Origin: Spirochaetaceae bacterium
GTDB taxonomy: Bacteria > Spirochaetota > Spirochaetia > CADAEX01
Direction: 5' to 3'
DNA length: 6,458 bases
Assembly: GCA_009778835.1 (NCBI GenBank)
Contig: WRFK01000092.1
Location: forward strand, 1 to 6,458
In this document: piece after piece, positions 6,019 through 6,458 of the stretch
Numbering within the stretch: the stretch's first letter is position 1
Layout of the letters: the number at the start of each line of letters is the position of its first letter
Program-made: the position numbers and the translations under genes
The notes under the pieces: generated by a model
Told to the model about the DNA's origin: nothing
Databases searched by the model: none
What the model saw: the letters and a program-made list of their open reading frames with translations, nothing else

Positions 6019-6458
6019 TTGAAAGGTAAAGTTACATCTTTTCCATTGCTCTTAATGCTTGCCATGGGAATCCTGATAATCAATTGTGATAATTCAGGTT
6101 CCGGAAGTATTTTCGGAAGCCTTGGAGACAAGGAAAAAGCCGAAAAGCGCGCAACAGCACGCTCTTCAAAACAAGATAGTAACAGTAAAGAAATTTATAC
6201 ATCACTCTATATCGCTGGTTTTACATATATACCCGAAGGATCTTTCTATCCTGCCGAAGGTTTTGGAAAAATGACAGTTTCTCCTTTTTATATTGGAAAA
6301 TATGAAATAACAAGAGCTGAGTATTATAATATAATGGGAGAAAAACCGTGGTTGCTTGATGCTTATGATCCATATCCTCTTTCAGACGTATATAATGAAG
6401 AGGATATAGAACGCCTTCCATGTACGGGAATGAATTGGTTTGAAGCAGTTGTTTTTTG
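6019..6458 (+). CDS. SUMF1/formylglycine-generating-enzyme-like lipoprotein (3' partial)
   Basis: The first 146 residues of a secreted, membrane-anchored protein with an FGE-sulfatase (SUMF1) domain. Residues 1-22 are a lipoprotein signal peptide (MKGK, then a hydrophobic core) ending I-I-N-C, with C23 the probable lipid site; Asn at -1 is unusual outside loose lipoboxes such as those of spirochaetes. A polar Gly/Ser and then Lys/Arg/Ser linker (24-60) leads to the domain: GFTYIPEGSFYPA (67-79), VSPFYIGKYEITRAEYYNIMG (87-107) and LPCTGMNWFEAVVF (133-146), matching the family's iPgGsF, igkyEVTn.qY and pv.gvsW.dA landmarks. Some relatives oxidise a sulfatase cysteine to formylglycine, but many bacterial SUMF1 lipoproteins lack that activity, and the diagnostic C-terminal cysteines lie past the window. 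A candidate promoter and the gap from the array suggest it is transcribed separately from the TRAP operon. Confidence 0.88.
   Translation, partial: MKGKVTSFPLLLMLAMGILIINCDNSGSGSIFGSLGDKEKAEKRATARSSKQDSNSKEIYTSLYIAGFTYIPEGSFYPAEGFGKMTVSPFYIGKYEITRAEYYNIMGEKPWLLDAYDPYPLSDVYNEEDIERLPCTGMNWFEAVVF

Noticed and set aside
5737..6131. Two overlapping minus-strand open frames of 66 and 125 residues with repetitive THRV/SLPTGY-like peptides
   Set aside because: They are read through the hairpin array. The repeat period is 19-21 nt, so the frame shifts from unit to unit and no true peptide repeat results. They also overlap the ends of two well-supported + strand genes and have no family match that I can recognise.
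6086..6274. Small + strand frame of 62 residues starting MIIQVPEVF
   Set aside because: It lies wholly inside the SUMF1 lipoprotein gene in another frame and has no ribosome binding site.

Overview
The window reads as a chromosomal piece of an AT-rich, Gram-negative-type bacterium. Two predicted lipoproteins have loose lipoboxes (F-I-A-C and I-I-N-C), one is a formylglycine-generating-enzyme (SUMF1)-like lipoprotein, and three of the four genes with visible starts outside the permease and binding protein use GTG or TTG. This would fit a spirochaete or a relative with similar lipoproteins, but that is an inference from style and not a marker-gene identification.

Layout from left to right: (1) the 3' end of an unidentified + strand gene (1-249), closed by a strong stem-loop (269-301) that also serves the convergent neighbour. 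(2) A minus-strand metal-dependent amidohydrolase of the Amidohydro_2 type (311-1096, GTG start). (3) A divergent intergenic region (1097-1407) with a small GC-rich patch and an inverted repeat. (4) A three-gene + strand operon: a TAXI-family TRAP substrate-binding lipoprotein (1408-2361), a fused small-plus-large TRAP permease (2390-4366) and an M20-family zinc peptidase/deacylase (4413-5762, TTG start). Gaps of 28 and 46 nt and good ribosome binding sites support co-transcription. (5) A non-coding tandem array of eight short hairpin-forming units (5764-5922) that begins 1 nt after the peptidase stop codon. (6) A short regulatory stretch with a palindrome over a candidate promoter. (7) The first 146 codons of a SUMF1-domain lipoprotein (TTG start at 6019), cut by the window end.

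The three operon genes make a coherent unit. A membrane-anchored binding protein captures a small, probably anionic, organic solute, the ion-coupled permease imports it, and the cytoplasmic M20 enzyme hydrolyses an amide bond in it. An N-acyl amino acid, a small peptide or a similar conjugate is the natural guess, but the substrate cannot be read from the sequence. The divergent amidohydrolase could belong to the same catabolic theme, though nothing proves it.

The most unusual element is the hairpin array after the peptidase gene. Units recur every 19-21 nt. Each has a 4-5 bp stem around a 3-nt loop, and the stem sequence alternates between ACCC/GGGT and ACTC/GAGT so that pairing is kept while sequence changes. 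I cannot match it to a named repeat family.
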